Below, piece after piece: positions 1-10,169 of a stretch of DNA of 18,664 bases. Source of the DNA: Cochliopodium minus (taxonomy: Eukaryota; Discosea; Himatismenida; Cochliopodiidae); the NCBI GenBank assembly GCA_024220525.1, contig JAMYWO010000228.1, forward strand, positions 40,026 through 58,689, given 5' to 3'. The notes below the pieces were generated by a model, which worked only from the letters and a program-made list of their open reading frames with translations, was not told the origin of the DNA and searched no databases. The translations under genes and the position numbers were made by a program. The first letter of the stretch is position 1. Each line of letters begins with the position of its first letter.

Positions 1-77
1 CTTTTCAAACACAACACAAACACTTTTACTCTATCTTTAAATTCTTTTGGAAAATATTTGTGTTCTCCTGGAGACCA
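1..77. repeat. Left copy of 77-bp terminal direct repeat
   Basis: Bases 1-77 are identical to 18588-18664 with no mismatch. The stretch lies inside the last exon of the RCC1 gene on the minus strand. An exact overlap of a typical assembler word length at both ends means either a circular molecule of 18,587 bp or a loop in the assembly graph. Confidence 0.98.
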
Positions 78-2448
78 ATCCTAGTAAAATGTAAAATAAA
101 AATAAAAATAAAAATAAAAATAAAAATAATAATAAAAATAAAGAATTTTTGTACAGACGAAAGAAGATTGTTTTGAATCAATTTGATATCATCAAACTCA
201 AGTTTGCAAGCAATATTTTTGTTACTTGTATTTCCAAATCCTAATTGATAATGTCCTCCATATCCACAAAAAAATATTTCTTTATTTCCTAACAATAAAA
301 AATAATGAAATAAAATAAACATAAATAAAATTAACAAGAATATTTTACTGTTAACAAAAACAGAATGATAAAATCCAGTTGTAATGAAAGAAATATTTTG
401 GAGATTAATTTTTGTAAAAGAAGAATAATCATTGTTATTATTTCCCAATCCAAGCTGTCCATAATAATTATTTCCACTTCCATAAACTTCTCCATCCCCT
501 AAAAAATGAAATATTTTTTATTAATAAATTATCTTTTGAATTATTATTTTATTTATCAAATTTATTTTATTTTTTATGTTTATTCGTTTTATTTTATTTT
601 ATTTTTTACAAATTTTTTTTATTTTTTATTTTTTTTTTATGTTAATAAAGTTATTTCAGTTTTTTTTACTTGTTAAAATGAAAGTGAAATAGTTTCCACC
701 ACAATGAACAGAAGAAATGTTTGGAAAAGAGTTTATTGTTTGAATTTCAAATGTATTCTCATAATTTCCTATTCCTAATTCTCCATAATAATTGATTCCA
801 AAACATTTCAAAATTGTATTTCCTTTTTCTTCTCCTTTTTTATTTTTATTTATCAAATTTTATTTACTTATTTTATATTATTTATTTCATTTTAAATATA
901 TTTTTTGATTTATTTTACGAGTTAAAATGAAAGAAGAATAATGATATCCACAAGAAACAGAAAGAATATTTAGATCTGTTAATAAAAGACGAGGAACATC
1001 TACAACTCTTACTTTTTGTTGAAATCCACACTGTCCATAATTATTATTTCCCATCACCCATACTTCTCCATTTTCTTTTTTTTTTTTTTTTATTTTTTGT
1101 TTTTATTAATTTCTAATTTATTTTTATTATATTCATTTTTTTGTTAATATTTTTTTAAAATTTTCCTGTTTAAATTTTTTATTTTTTTATTTTTTATTTT
1201 TTAAATTTGTTTTTTTTTTTATAAATTTTGTTTTATTATTAATTATTTTTGATTTTATTATTTTTTTTGATTTTTTGTTTACTTTTTAAAAACAAAACAT
1301 GATCACGCCCACAAGAAAAAGAGATGACATCATCAATGTTTATTTCTGTAAAACCATCACTTTCAATATTTATTCCATTCCAATATCCACACCAATATAT
1401 TTTCCAATCATCTAAAAAATAAATATATTAATAAAAATAATAAATTAATAAATGAATGAAAAAAAAAAAAAATCACAAATAAAAATAAAAATGAAAAAAT
1501 TTTAAAAAATGATAAATTAATAAAGAAAAATAAAATAAAAAATATTTAAACAAAAATTCAAAAAAATCTAAAATGAACAATTTGTTATGTTTAATTTAAA
1601 AAAAAAAATAAAAAATATAAAATACTTAAAAATTAATGAATTTAATTAAGTTACCTTTTTGAATAATGGTGAGTATGTCAGAAGCAAAAATTTGAGTAAC
1701 ATTTGAAGAAATGAATGTAAATGTTAATAAATTTGTTTTATTATTTTTTATTCCTAATTGTCCACTTTCATTCCTCCCTTAATAAATAAAATTTAAATAA
1801 ATAAAAAACAAAAAATAATAACATTATTTTAAAATGAGATTACCACATCCATACAAATTTCCATCATCTAGGATCAGGAAATAAAATTAAAAATAAATAA
1901 AATTAGATATAAGAATAATAAAAAATTAAAGCTTATAATAATAAAAATAAAATTAAGATTTGATGGAATGAAAATAAAATGAAGAATAAATAAAATGAAT
2001 AAAATAAAATAAAATCAACCAAAATAAAATTACTTTCCAAATAAAAATAAATAAGAATAAAAAGAAAAAATAATTTATAAATGAAATTTAATTAAATAAA
2101 TTTAATAAATTACTTTCCAAATAAAAAGAATTTTCATGTCCCAAAACAACAGATTTTATTTTATTATTATTCATTATTTTGGTAGGTGTTTGGACATTAG
2201 TTGCATTTCCTGTTCCACATTGTCCAAATCTATTATTTCCAAATGAATATAAATCTCCATTTCCTGCATTAAAATAATTAATTTTTTTTTACATTTTAAT
2301 ATATTTTGAAAGATTCACCTTTCAAGAAAATATTGTGATGAGAAAAACAAGAAGTTGAGTTTTGTTTCATTTTTGGAATCCTTTCTAATAAATTTTTTGA
2401 TAAGAAGATGTACACTAACTTGGAACCCAAATAGTAGATATGTTTCAT
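1..2448 (-). CDS. RCC1-repeat (beta-propeller) protein, ten exons, 3' end continues across the window ends
   Basis: Start ATG is at 2448-2446, in AAAATG context. Exons (minus strand): 2448-2319, 2263-2114, 1867-1844, 1777-1655, 1411-1283, 1074-919, 834-670, 498-349, 288-155 and 80-1, the last continuing at 18587-18512 if the ends are joined. All introns are GT...AG and the frame is open throughout, giving 438 residues. Seven or eight RCC1 blades are visible, each with a Tyr/Phe-x-x-Gly-x-Asn element followed by a Gly-Gln-x-Gly-type turn, for example FGNNRFGQCGTGN and GSGNNYYGQLGLGN, and a Cys-Gly-x-x-(His/Tyr) core. RCC1 propellers bind chromatin, small GTPases or other partners; the partner here is unknown. 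After the propeller, about 50 residues form a C-terminal box (WSPGEHKYFP ... FKIPKPVLF) also found in the ankyrin protein at 6268-8231. The first blade is degenerate. Confidence 0.93.
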
Positions 2449-3522
2449 TTTAAAAGATTCAAAAGGGATTTAAAAATGAGTCTTAAAAAAAAACAAACAA
2501 TAATTTTAATAATAGAAGAAAATGTTTTTGGAGATATAAAGTCAAATTTACAACGATGTAAAATTATTTTCATTAAGATTCCAATAAAAATGAAAAAAAA
2601 AAAACAATTTTGTATATTTTTAACTCCAATTTCGATGTTTGATTTTTATCGTGCTAAAAATATGTTATTCTGGGTACATTAGCAACCCAAAATGTTTTGA
2701 ATATGATTAGTTTTTGCATTATGATGAATGTATAAAGATAATAGGATAACATATAAAAAATGAAAGATACTCATGAGATATAGAATATTATTGTTTGTAT
2801 TTGATCAATTTAAAAGATTATAACTTATAAAGCAAAGTTCTTTTTTGGATTTTTATATTTTTAAAAAAAAAGAACAATAAAAAATCTCTAAGCTATTTTT
2901 TTGAAATTATATGGGCACAAAGATTGATTCTTTTTGGTGCATTGGGTAGATTATTTACATAATAGGAATAATTTTGATATACTTCACAAATATATGAAGA
3001 TTTATTTTTTAAATAATCAAATATCACTTTAAAACATTCAATTTAACAAAAAAAAATGTTCGATTCTTATGAGCACCATACCTCCTAATTTGAGATTTAC
3101 TTGGACTCATTTATCAATAAACAATATAAATTGGAATATAAAAAAAAAAGCAAAAGGCACGATAACCAAAAACATTTCATCCTTATCCATTCCTACAATT
3201 GATGGATTATAAGAATTAGAATTATATCATCTTCGGTTTTGATTTTAAATTCATTATATAGCTGATAATATAGAAATATATCACCAAATTTCCTCAGATG
3301 CATAACACATGAAAGAATCTGAGAGTATGGATAGATAACTGATAATCCATTCAATATATGAAAATATAAAATTCGATTTCATTGATTGTAATAAAATATA
3401 TTATATTTTGTCATTTTTAAAGAATATTTTACCTTTCAATTGATTCAAATATCTTGATTTCAACCAACGTTTAGTTTTTTTTTTTTTTTTCAAAATACAA
3501 GAAATTTTATGGTTGACGAGAT
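2449..3522. other. Intergenic DNA, about 1.1 kb, no gene seen
   Basis: This stretch lies upstream of the RCC1 start. I see no spliceable open frame with recognisable content on either strand. It holds AT-rich sequence and one degenerate copy of a dispersed repeat (2643-2745). The RCC1 promoter should lie here but no defined element is recognisable. Confidence 0.5.
2643..2745 (+). repeat. Degenerate dispersed-repeat copy
   Basis: The core TATGTTATTCTGGGTACATT, followed by AGCAACCCAAAAT and then GCATTAT...ATAAAGATAA, parallels the unit at 5974-6163 with substitutions and a short insertion. The leading TTTTTATCGTGCTAAAAAT is also found, with one change, at 12984-13000. It has no coding capacity. 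The element type is not identifiable. Confidence 0.5.
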
Positions 3523-4450
3523 TTATTCTTTTATTCTTTTCTCTTTTTCGCTATCCTTCTCTCCTTTATCAGTGGTTTTTTTCTTTGGAGATTTTCTAGG
3601 ATTTGGGATTTGTTTTTGTCTGGACAATTTTTGATTCATCAAAAGAAAAATTAATATCCTAAAATTAGATAAGAATCAAAAAAAGAAAATAATCCTGTTT
3701 TGAAATATCAGATGATGGGTAATTTTTTGTTTTTTAATTATCTTTTTATTTATTTTTTTAATTTTATTTTTTATCTTTTCAATTGTAAATATTTTTTTTT
3801 TTTTTTGATTTAATTTATATTTAATTTATCAAATATAAAGGTTGGTATGTTCATTCTTGTAGTAAAATAACTTACAAAGCAAGTTTTGAGGTTTTATTTT
3901 ATTAAAATAATTTTATTTTGAATGGTTTTTTTATTTTAAAAAATATTATTTGAAATGTTTTTTTTAGCCCATTGAAATGTTGTGCCATGTAAAAAAAATT
4001 TCTTTTTTTTTTAATTAAGTTCTTTTTTAATTTTAATCAAATAATTTTATTTTTCATTTAGATCACTTTACAATGGAATGGATTCAAAGAATGCAAACAC
4101 TTGTTGGACGATAAAAACAATTTGAGGATTATTTGAAATGATGACTTTCCAAACGGAAGATAAAATCATTCTAACTTAATTTGAACAATATCATCACAGC
4201 TTACAGTGGAACAATGTTCAAGTTTTCTGTAAAAACAAAAATATAAATTTATTTTTTTTTTTATTTTTTTTTTTTATTTTTTATTTTTTTTTGTTTTTCA
4301 AATTTTATTTTTTTTTATTATAGCAATCTTCGATTGTTTGTGGTGATGAATTTGTTTTCCAATTTGAACCCCTTTGAGAAATTAAGTTTACTATGTATCT
4401 GAAGAACTTTCCAAAATTTTGGTTTTACACATTAGCTAAAAATAAAAATA
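3523..4450. other. Possible remnants of decayed exons
   Basis: Islands of lower AT content lie between T-rich stretches at about 3523-3658, 3968-3990, 4052-4228 and 4333-4436. The islands are bounded by splice-like AG and GT dinucleotides. On the minus strand 3658-3523 could encode a short Lys-rich tail ending at TAA; on the plus strand 3968-4140 could read PIEMLCH followed by ITLQWNGFKECKHLL before a stop. Every longer reading is interrupted by stops, and the two strands give competing readings. I recognise no family. Decayed coding sequence is the likeliest explanation, but it is weakly supported. Confidence 0.25.
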
Positions 4451-4495
4451 AAAACTAAAAAAAAGATTAAAAATTAGAAATTAATTTGAATTTAT

Positions 4496-5812
4496 TTAAA
4501 TGTTTTTTAGTAAATCAGAAAAATTATTGTTGGAATTGTTTGAATTATTTTTTTTGATTTTTTTGGCCCAATTAGATGACAAGGGAGTGACAGGAGGTTT
4601 AGGAACGAATTTGTCAACTGACTTTTCGCTGCTGTCGTTGATGGAGTTTCTGGGTGAGATCACTGTTTCTGAATCTCCTCAGAAGGTTTTCTTTGGAGAT
4701 GGGTGGACTCTTAATCTAAAAAAAAAATTTATTTTAATATTATGATTTTTTTATTTTTATTTTTTGTTTTTATTGTTTTTATTATTTTTATTATTTTTAT
4801 TATTATTATTTTTATTTTATTATTATAATTTTATTTTACATTTGCCAACCTGATTCTTTCTTCTTCTTCTGTTAAAGGTCTAGTAGATGAGAAGGGAGAA
4901 ATAGGAGTGGTGGATCTATTGTCTTTGTTAGCAAAGTTGCTTTAAAATAAAATAATCAATAATTTTTTTAATTTAATTTTACTTGTTACTATAGCGATTG
5001 CTTCTGTTGAAACTCAAAGGAGAAGCTACAGTTTTTTTGTTTTGTATGAGATTATCGTTGACAGAAGAATGGTGATTGGAAGAAGAGGAAGACTTTTCGT
5101 TGTTGTTGAAAGATTTGTTCTGATTGAAATTTCTTTTGAATCTCCGAAAAGAAAGCCTCCTCGATTACTATTATTTCCGCTGTTGTTGTTCACAGAGGGG
5201 TTTTTGTTTGGTTCTTCGTATTTTTCTTTTGAGATGAATATCTATCGATTCGTTGTTAAATTTTGAAGAGTAACTGTTGTTTCTGTATATTTTGAATTAA
5301 AATAAAATTATCAAATTAAAAGAAATGTAAATTCAATTTTAAATTTCATTTAATTAAAAAATAAAAATTAATATTTTGGTGATAAAGGATTTTGATGAGT
5401 TATGGGTATCCCTTCCTATTGATAATATCAATCAAATATAAATATCAATTATATTTCCCGCCATGAAAAATATAACTGAATTATAAAATAAAAAATTTAA
5501 AATTTACCCACTTCCAGAACTCATTCTTCCATCTTTCTTATCCTCATTATCTATCTGGATTGCCTTATGATATAAATCGGTAATTTTCCTCTTGGAATTT
5601 TTGAGTGAGTTGTTTTCATCCCTCAATTGAGACTCCATCTTCTGCAAAGTCTTTAACTCCTCATTCATATTTTGTATCTTGTTGCTTAATTGTTCCAATT
5701 TGGAGCGATATTCTTTCATTGTGTTTTGCCTTTCGTTTAATTTCCTCATTTGCCTCCTTCTCCATTTTCCTATGCATATCCCAGAATTCATTGTCTCTTG
5801 AGATATCGAAGA
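4496..5812 (-). pseudogene. Damaged gene for an Asn/Ser-rich coiled-coil protein
   Basis: Probable exons on the minus strand are 5812-5508, 5282-4990, 4939-4850 and 4715-4496, separated by AT-rich GT...AG introns. The first encodes a charged coiled coil with Leu/Met every seventh residue (LEQLSNK, MNEELKT, LQKMESQ, LRDENNS). The later ones are rich in Asn, Ser and Lys (NNNSGNNSNRGG, SSSSSNHHSSVN) and then TEEEERIRLRVHPSPKK. Lesions seen: a frame change near 5720 in the coiled coil, two compensating frame changes in 5115-5245, and an in-frame TGA at 4681-4679. TGA is a normal stop in this window, so this is a nonsense change. No start exon is visible upstream; the first exon begins at an acceptor-like CAG. 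A shorter alternative is a 95-residue intact reading frame at 5791-5504 alone. The family is not recognised. Confidence 0.4.
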
Positions 5813-5886
5813 CTGTTGTAGTGAGATATGAGTTTATTTATTTATATATTGGTTTAATGGAATGATAATGAAGATATGATCGATAT

Positions 5887-5964
5887 ATGAAATTTTTTTT
5901 ATAAACTTTATCTGAGCAAACAGCAAAAACCAAGAATCGCATCGAAATTAAAACAAAAAATAAA
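5887..5964 (+). repeat. Repeat R, copy 1 (78 bp)
   Basis: It matches 16201-16277 with one substitution (C/T) and a one-base indel; the shared core includes CAAGAATCGCATCGAAATTA. It lies in a presumed intron just upstream of the cullin-ankyrin exons and is followed at once by the dispersed unit at 5974-6163. Confidence 0.9.
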
Positions 5965-5973
5965 ATATTTTTC

Positions 5974-6163
5974 TTTCTAATTGAGATATGTTATTCTCGG
6001 GCATAATGAGCATCCACAAAATTTTTTTTTGTAAAATCATTTTAATGCATTATAAAGATAAACTGATTTCAATTATACAGTTATCACCATGATTTTAAGC
6101 ATTATCCTTTAATGATCTGATATAAACAGAACTCAAAAATTAGATGCTAAGAAATTTCGAATA
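5974..6163 (+). repeat. Dispersed repeat unit, longest copy
   Basis: It begins TTCTAATTGAGATATG, contains GGGCATAATGAGCATCC, and ends GATGCTAAGAAATTTCG. An inverted, internally shortened copy is at 12472-12560 and a degenerate copy at 2643-2745. There is no open reading frame. It may form one larger element with repeat R at 5887-5964. The class is unknown. Confidence 0.65.
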
Positions 6164-6267
6164 ATTCAAGATTTTTGCAATTTTAATAAAATTATAAATT
6201 ATATTAATTGATTATTATAATTTATTTAATATTTCCAAATTTAATTTCAACATTTTTTTTTTAAAAG

Positions 6268-8231
6268 GTTTTGAAGGAAAAAAATCAAGAAGAGATCATA
6301 GAAACATACATCGAATTCAGCACCATATTTTTCCAACAAGTCGACTGGATATGGAGGGCCAATCTATACTTGGAAAGGTAAATTTTTTTTCTTTTATTTA
6401 GAATACGCCATCTTTTTTTGTTTTTAAAATTTAATGTTGTTCTTGGAAAATAAAGGTATCACATCCCAAGAGAAAACATCCCTAAAATTAGAGAGGTAAA
6501 CCAAGAAGAAAAAACAATCATAAAAAGAATTTTTTAAATTAAAAGATAAATGTGAATTAAAATAAACAAAAAATAAAAAACTCAAAATAAAATAAAAATA
6601 AAAATAATTATTTTTTTTTTTTCAGTATGGTTTCTCGGTATGGAGGATAAATTGTTTCCCGCAAGTTAGCAAACTGATCAAGGACAAACTGCTCAAAAAT
6701 GAGTTGGATGAGAAATTGTTGGAGGTTCTCAGCAAGGAAGTGGGCCTCTTCCTCATGGACGAGGTGTACAACAAAACAAACAACATGGACATTGACTATG
6801 TCAAAATTTTATTGTTGAAAAAAGCAGATGTAAACATGACTGAGTTAAGTGATCAAGTTCTTTATGGTACTTTTTAAAAAAAAATTTTCATTTTATTTTT
6901 TGTTTCATTGTTTTATTTTTTATTTTTTTTATTTTTTTATTTTTTTATTTTTTTATTTTTTTATTTTTTTATTTTTTAATTTTTTAATTTTTTTATTTTT
7001 TTTTATTTATATTTTTATTTTTATTTTTAAAATTATAAATTCTTTATTTTTTTTTTATTTCGTTTGGAAGGAAAAAACACTTTCTTGCATTTGTATTTGG
7101 AAAAGGATTATTGCACAAATTTAAATTTCGAGATCATAAAAATTGTAACGGAAAACAAGACTTTCAATCCCAATCTCGCTAACCATTCGTTTCATTTTTT
7201 TTTTTCTTACTTTAAGTTTTTATTTCATTTTATTTATTTTTTATTTTTATTTTTCAATTTTTTAGAGGGGATACAATTATGCATAAGGCGCTTCGCAGAA
7301 ATTTACCATGTGACATCATAAAACTGTTTATTGATAAAAAATCCAATTTGAACGTCCCCAACATTGCCATTCTCACTCCCTTGCACGTTGCGGCTTCTAA
7401 TGATAACAGTCTCGAAGTTATGTAAGAAAAAAAATGACTATTAAGTATTGATATTTAATTTAGGATTTAAATAAACAAACTTTAAAATGAAATAAATTAA
7501 AAAATCATAAAAAATAATTATAAAATCAATTAAAAATATTTTTTTAAATTGATCAATTTAACTTCAAATGTTTTTTTTAATTCTTATAACCATCTTTTTT
7601 TTTTCTAAACTTCTCTATTTATAGAAAACTTTTGATAGAAAACAAGGCATTTTTAAACCCAAAGTTGGAAGTAGCATCGACGAATTCATTCCAATTATCT
7701 CCCCTCATCTTCGCCCTCACCAATGAGACTCCTAACCTGGAAGTGATCAAATTCTTCATGAACCATCCCCTCACCACCTCGAAAGGCATCTTTTCCCAAT
7801 ACATTCATCGTATTGAACGTTCCACAGTGAACGAGGAAGTTTTGAGGTTAATATTTGAGCATAAAAGCAAATTTTATGAGGGTTACAATAACATCTCTTT
7901 GTTTGATGTTATTTTAAAAAAGGATATCCCCACGATTTTCTTTTTTCTTTTGTCTTATGGACTACCTTTTAATGTTCAAAGCCTCATTGCCAAATCGGTT
8001 GACAGCAACTCTGATTGTATCAAACTTTTGAATTCTTACGTGGAGAAGGGTTCTGTTTGGGACAAGTCTTTTCACCATCGCTTCCCTTCTCTTTTCCGCA
8101 CTGTTGTTGACACTTTTATCACTTGTTTTCATTTGAAGAAAAAAGAAGGAGTTTTGTTTATCCCAAAACCTGTTCTCCTTCATATCATTTTCTTTTATTC
8201 TCGTTTTGATCAATTTGATGAATCTTATTAA
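6268..8231 (+). CDS. Cullin-like/ankyrin-repeat protein, 5' exons missing here
   Basis: Exons are 6268-6377, 6456-6495, 6626-6866, 7071-7188, 7266-7421 and 7625-8231. All junctions are in phase and the frame stays open to TAA, giving 423 residues. Residues 1-93 resemble the first cullin repeats: a WIWRANLYLER segment, then YGFSVWR and a KLLKNELDEKLLEVL helix. Residues 105-350 are ankyrin repeats (LLLKKADVN, GDTIMHKALRR, TPLHVAASNDN, KLLIENKAFLNP). Residues 365-414 are the C-terminal box shared with the RCC1 protein (HHRFPSLFR ... FIPKPVLLHII). There is no start codon: the first exon follows an AAAAG acceptor, and the sequence upstream is repeat. The two exons at 15840-16087 supply the missing cullin start in matching phase 0; with them the protein would be 490 residues. 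It lacks the cullin homology domain that recruits the RING protein, so it cannot be an ordinary cullin. A scaffold or adaptor-binding role is inference. Confidence 0.82.
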
Positions 8232-8361
8232 AATCTTTAAATTTTTCATTGGTGAAATTCAAATTGATGAAAATGAGTTTTGAAATTCTTTATATTTCCA
8301 TCATTTTTCTCAGAAGATTGAAGAAAGAATTCTGAATTATCAAATAATTTAAATAAAAAAA

Positions 8362-10064
8362 ATGAAATGGAATTATCCTTTGGAAGAAATTATGTTCCAA
8401 TTGAAAATCTCCAATTATGAAAGGATCAATTCGGGAAGGATAAATTGGTGTTACAAGGGAAATAGAAATGATCAAGCCGTATTCATCAAGCTTAATCTTG
8501 TGGGAGACAATCTGGAGAGCGAAAGACGATCATTGGAGTTGATGAAAGCAAATGGGATGAATGTTCCTCAAGTCATTGAATGTGGATTTCTCAATCTGTA
8601 TGATATAAACTATTATTTTATTATTATGGAGTTTATCAATGCAGATATAGTACATGACAAGATGTCTGGATCCAAATTGAAGGAGGAATTGTTGAAATTG
8701 CATTCGAATGTTGGCAAGGCATATGGGAATGAATATGACACTTATTCGGGGTTGGATAAGATGTCCAACAAATGGAATGAGGATTGGGCTTTATTCTTCA
8801 GAAATAACAGATGGAAGATTTTGATTGATAAATTGCTGGAATATCACTTGGAAAAGAATAATTTCAAATTTTTTGAGGATTATACAATGATGTTGAAGAT
8901 CTACGATATAATTCCTTTAATTTTCGAAAAAGATACTGTAAGAATATTTACTCTATAAAAATACCTACCTAAATGAAATACCATTTAACCTTAATTTTAA
9001 AGATAGTTCCATCATTGCTTCATGGGGATATGAATCAAGGAAATTTCTTGATAAAGGGAGAGAAGCTCTATCTCTACGATTGTTGCTGTTTTTACGGAGA
9101 TAAAAGATATGACCTATGTTGCTACGATTGCTGGGACAATCCCATCCTCAACGATCTTGGGAATGCAGAATTGTTGTATTTCAGCTTCATCTTAATGTCC
9201 GGCTACAGAATCAGGCTCAACAACTCTTTATTAAGCAGAGCGAAGATATATATGCAGATTCTCATCGAGAGAAATAAGATCTGTTATCCATCTCTCCTGA
9301 TCAATTGTCCCCAACAAAAATCCTTAACATATGATGCCATCATTATCATCGGCGGAAGTTTTAATCCCGTCCACAAGAATCATCTGAGGAATGTCGACCT
9401 CGCCATCCAATTCCTCCGCACAGAAAAGTCCTTCAAAAACATCCTCAGAGTCTATCAGCTCGGATCACAAAAACGCGTCAACAAAAAGTCCAAGAATGGA
9501 TATTCCTTCTACCACCGCTACCACATGCTCAAACTAGCTCTCACAAAGGAGAATCAGATCCTTAATAAAGATGAACTCAAAGATAATGAGGACTCTCTTC
9601 TTTTCTACGAGAGGGATTTTCTTCTTAGGGACGACTCTGTTATTGATCTTTCCCAGTTTTGGGACAATGAGATCATCTCTCATTACCGTTCCCTCTTTGG
9701 CTCTCATTTTCCCGTCTTCATTTGTTGTGGGTCGGACACCATCAGCTACCAGACTTCTCATATCACCGAAAAAAATGTTTTTTTCTTGGTTATCCAAAGA
9801 AATTACGATAAGAAAGAAGATAAAAATAAAAATAATAATAGTAACAATTATCAAGAAAATAATAATATTGAAAAGAATGATGTTGAACGAGACCATATTC
9901 CCAAAGATGATAGGGTTTTCGTACTTGGAAACCAGGAAGAGTTTGTGATGAGCTCTACCACCATCAGGACGAACCAGATGTCCAAAAAGGTCAAGAAACT
10001 CATGGATCCCAATGTACACAAATATTTTGAACTTCTCAATAAATACAAAAACAAAAAGAAATAG
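8362..10064 (+). CDS. Fusion of fructosamine-3-kinase-like and NMN adenylyltransferase-like domains
   Basis: There are two exons, 8362-8937 and 9003-10064, with a 65-nt intron. The protein is 545 residues, stops at TAG and has a clear AAAATG start. Residues 1-290 match the ketosamine kinase branch of the aminoglycoside-phosphotransferase-like fold: SGRINWCYKG loop, VFIKLN Lys, ESERRSLELM helix, VPQVIECGF, IIMEF hinge, a Trp-rich segment NKWNEDWALFF, catalytic LLHGDMNQGN (Asp201, Asn206) and the metal-binding Asp218 before FYGDKRYDL. These kinases phosphorylate sugar-derived lysine adducts to reverse glycation. Residues 300-545 are an NAD-synthesis nucleotidyltransferase: GGSFNPVHKNH (309-319), HRYHMLKLAL, CCGSD (434-437) and SSTTIR (509-514). 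An Asn/Lys-rich insert lies at about 461-484. All key motifs are present, so both activities are plausible. It starts 130 bp after the ankyrin gene and converges with the secreted-protein gene 105 bp downstream. Confidence 0.9.
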
Positions 10065-10169
10065 TATTTCTTTAATTAAATCAAAATTTCAAATGGACTT
10101 TGAAATTTCTTTTAAAATTATAATTTTTCTTGGAAAAAAAATCTTTATTTGAGTTCAAAAATGAGATTT

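Noticed and set aside
2440-2682. 80-codon plus-strand frame overlapping the RCC1 start
   Set aside because: Low-complexity Lys/Ile content, overlaps the RCC1 first codons on the other strand and runs into a dispersed repeat; no family resemblance.
4679-4681. TGA read as an amino acid
   Set aside because: TGA ends two other genes here (10172-10170 and 11150-11148) and TAA/TAG end others, so the code looks standard; this TGA is better taken as a lesion.
4990-5720. Programmed +1 frameshifting
   Set aside because: The frame changes are of both directions and lie in unrelated contexts in genes that already look damaged.
5504-5791. bZIP transcription factor
   Set aside because: There is a Leu/Met heptad and a basic stretch before it, but the conserved Asn-x7-Arg spacing to the zipper is absent and the upstream frame is disputed.
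6849-7124. Open frame rich in Phe/Ile/Tyr in the ankyrin gene
   Set aside because: It is translated T-rich intron sequence (6867-7070) flanked by proper splice sites; its composition is a by-product of TTTTTA repeats.
9534-10054. Several long antisense and alternative-frame readings
   Set aside because: All lie over the intact NMN adenylyltransferase-like coding sequence.
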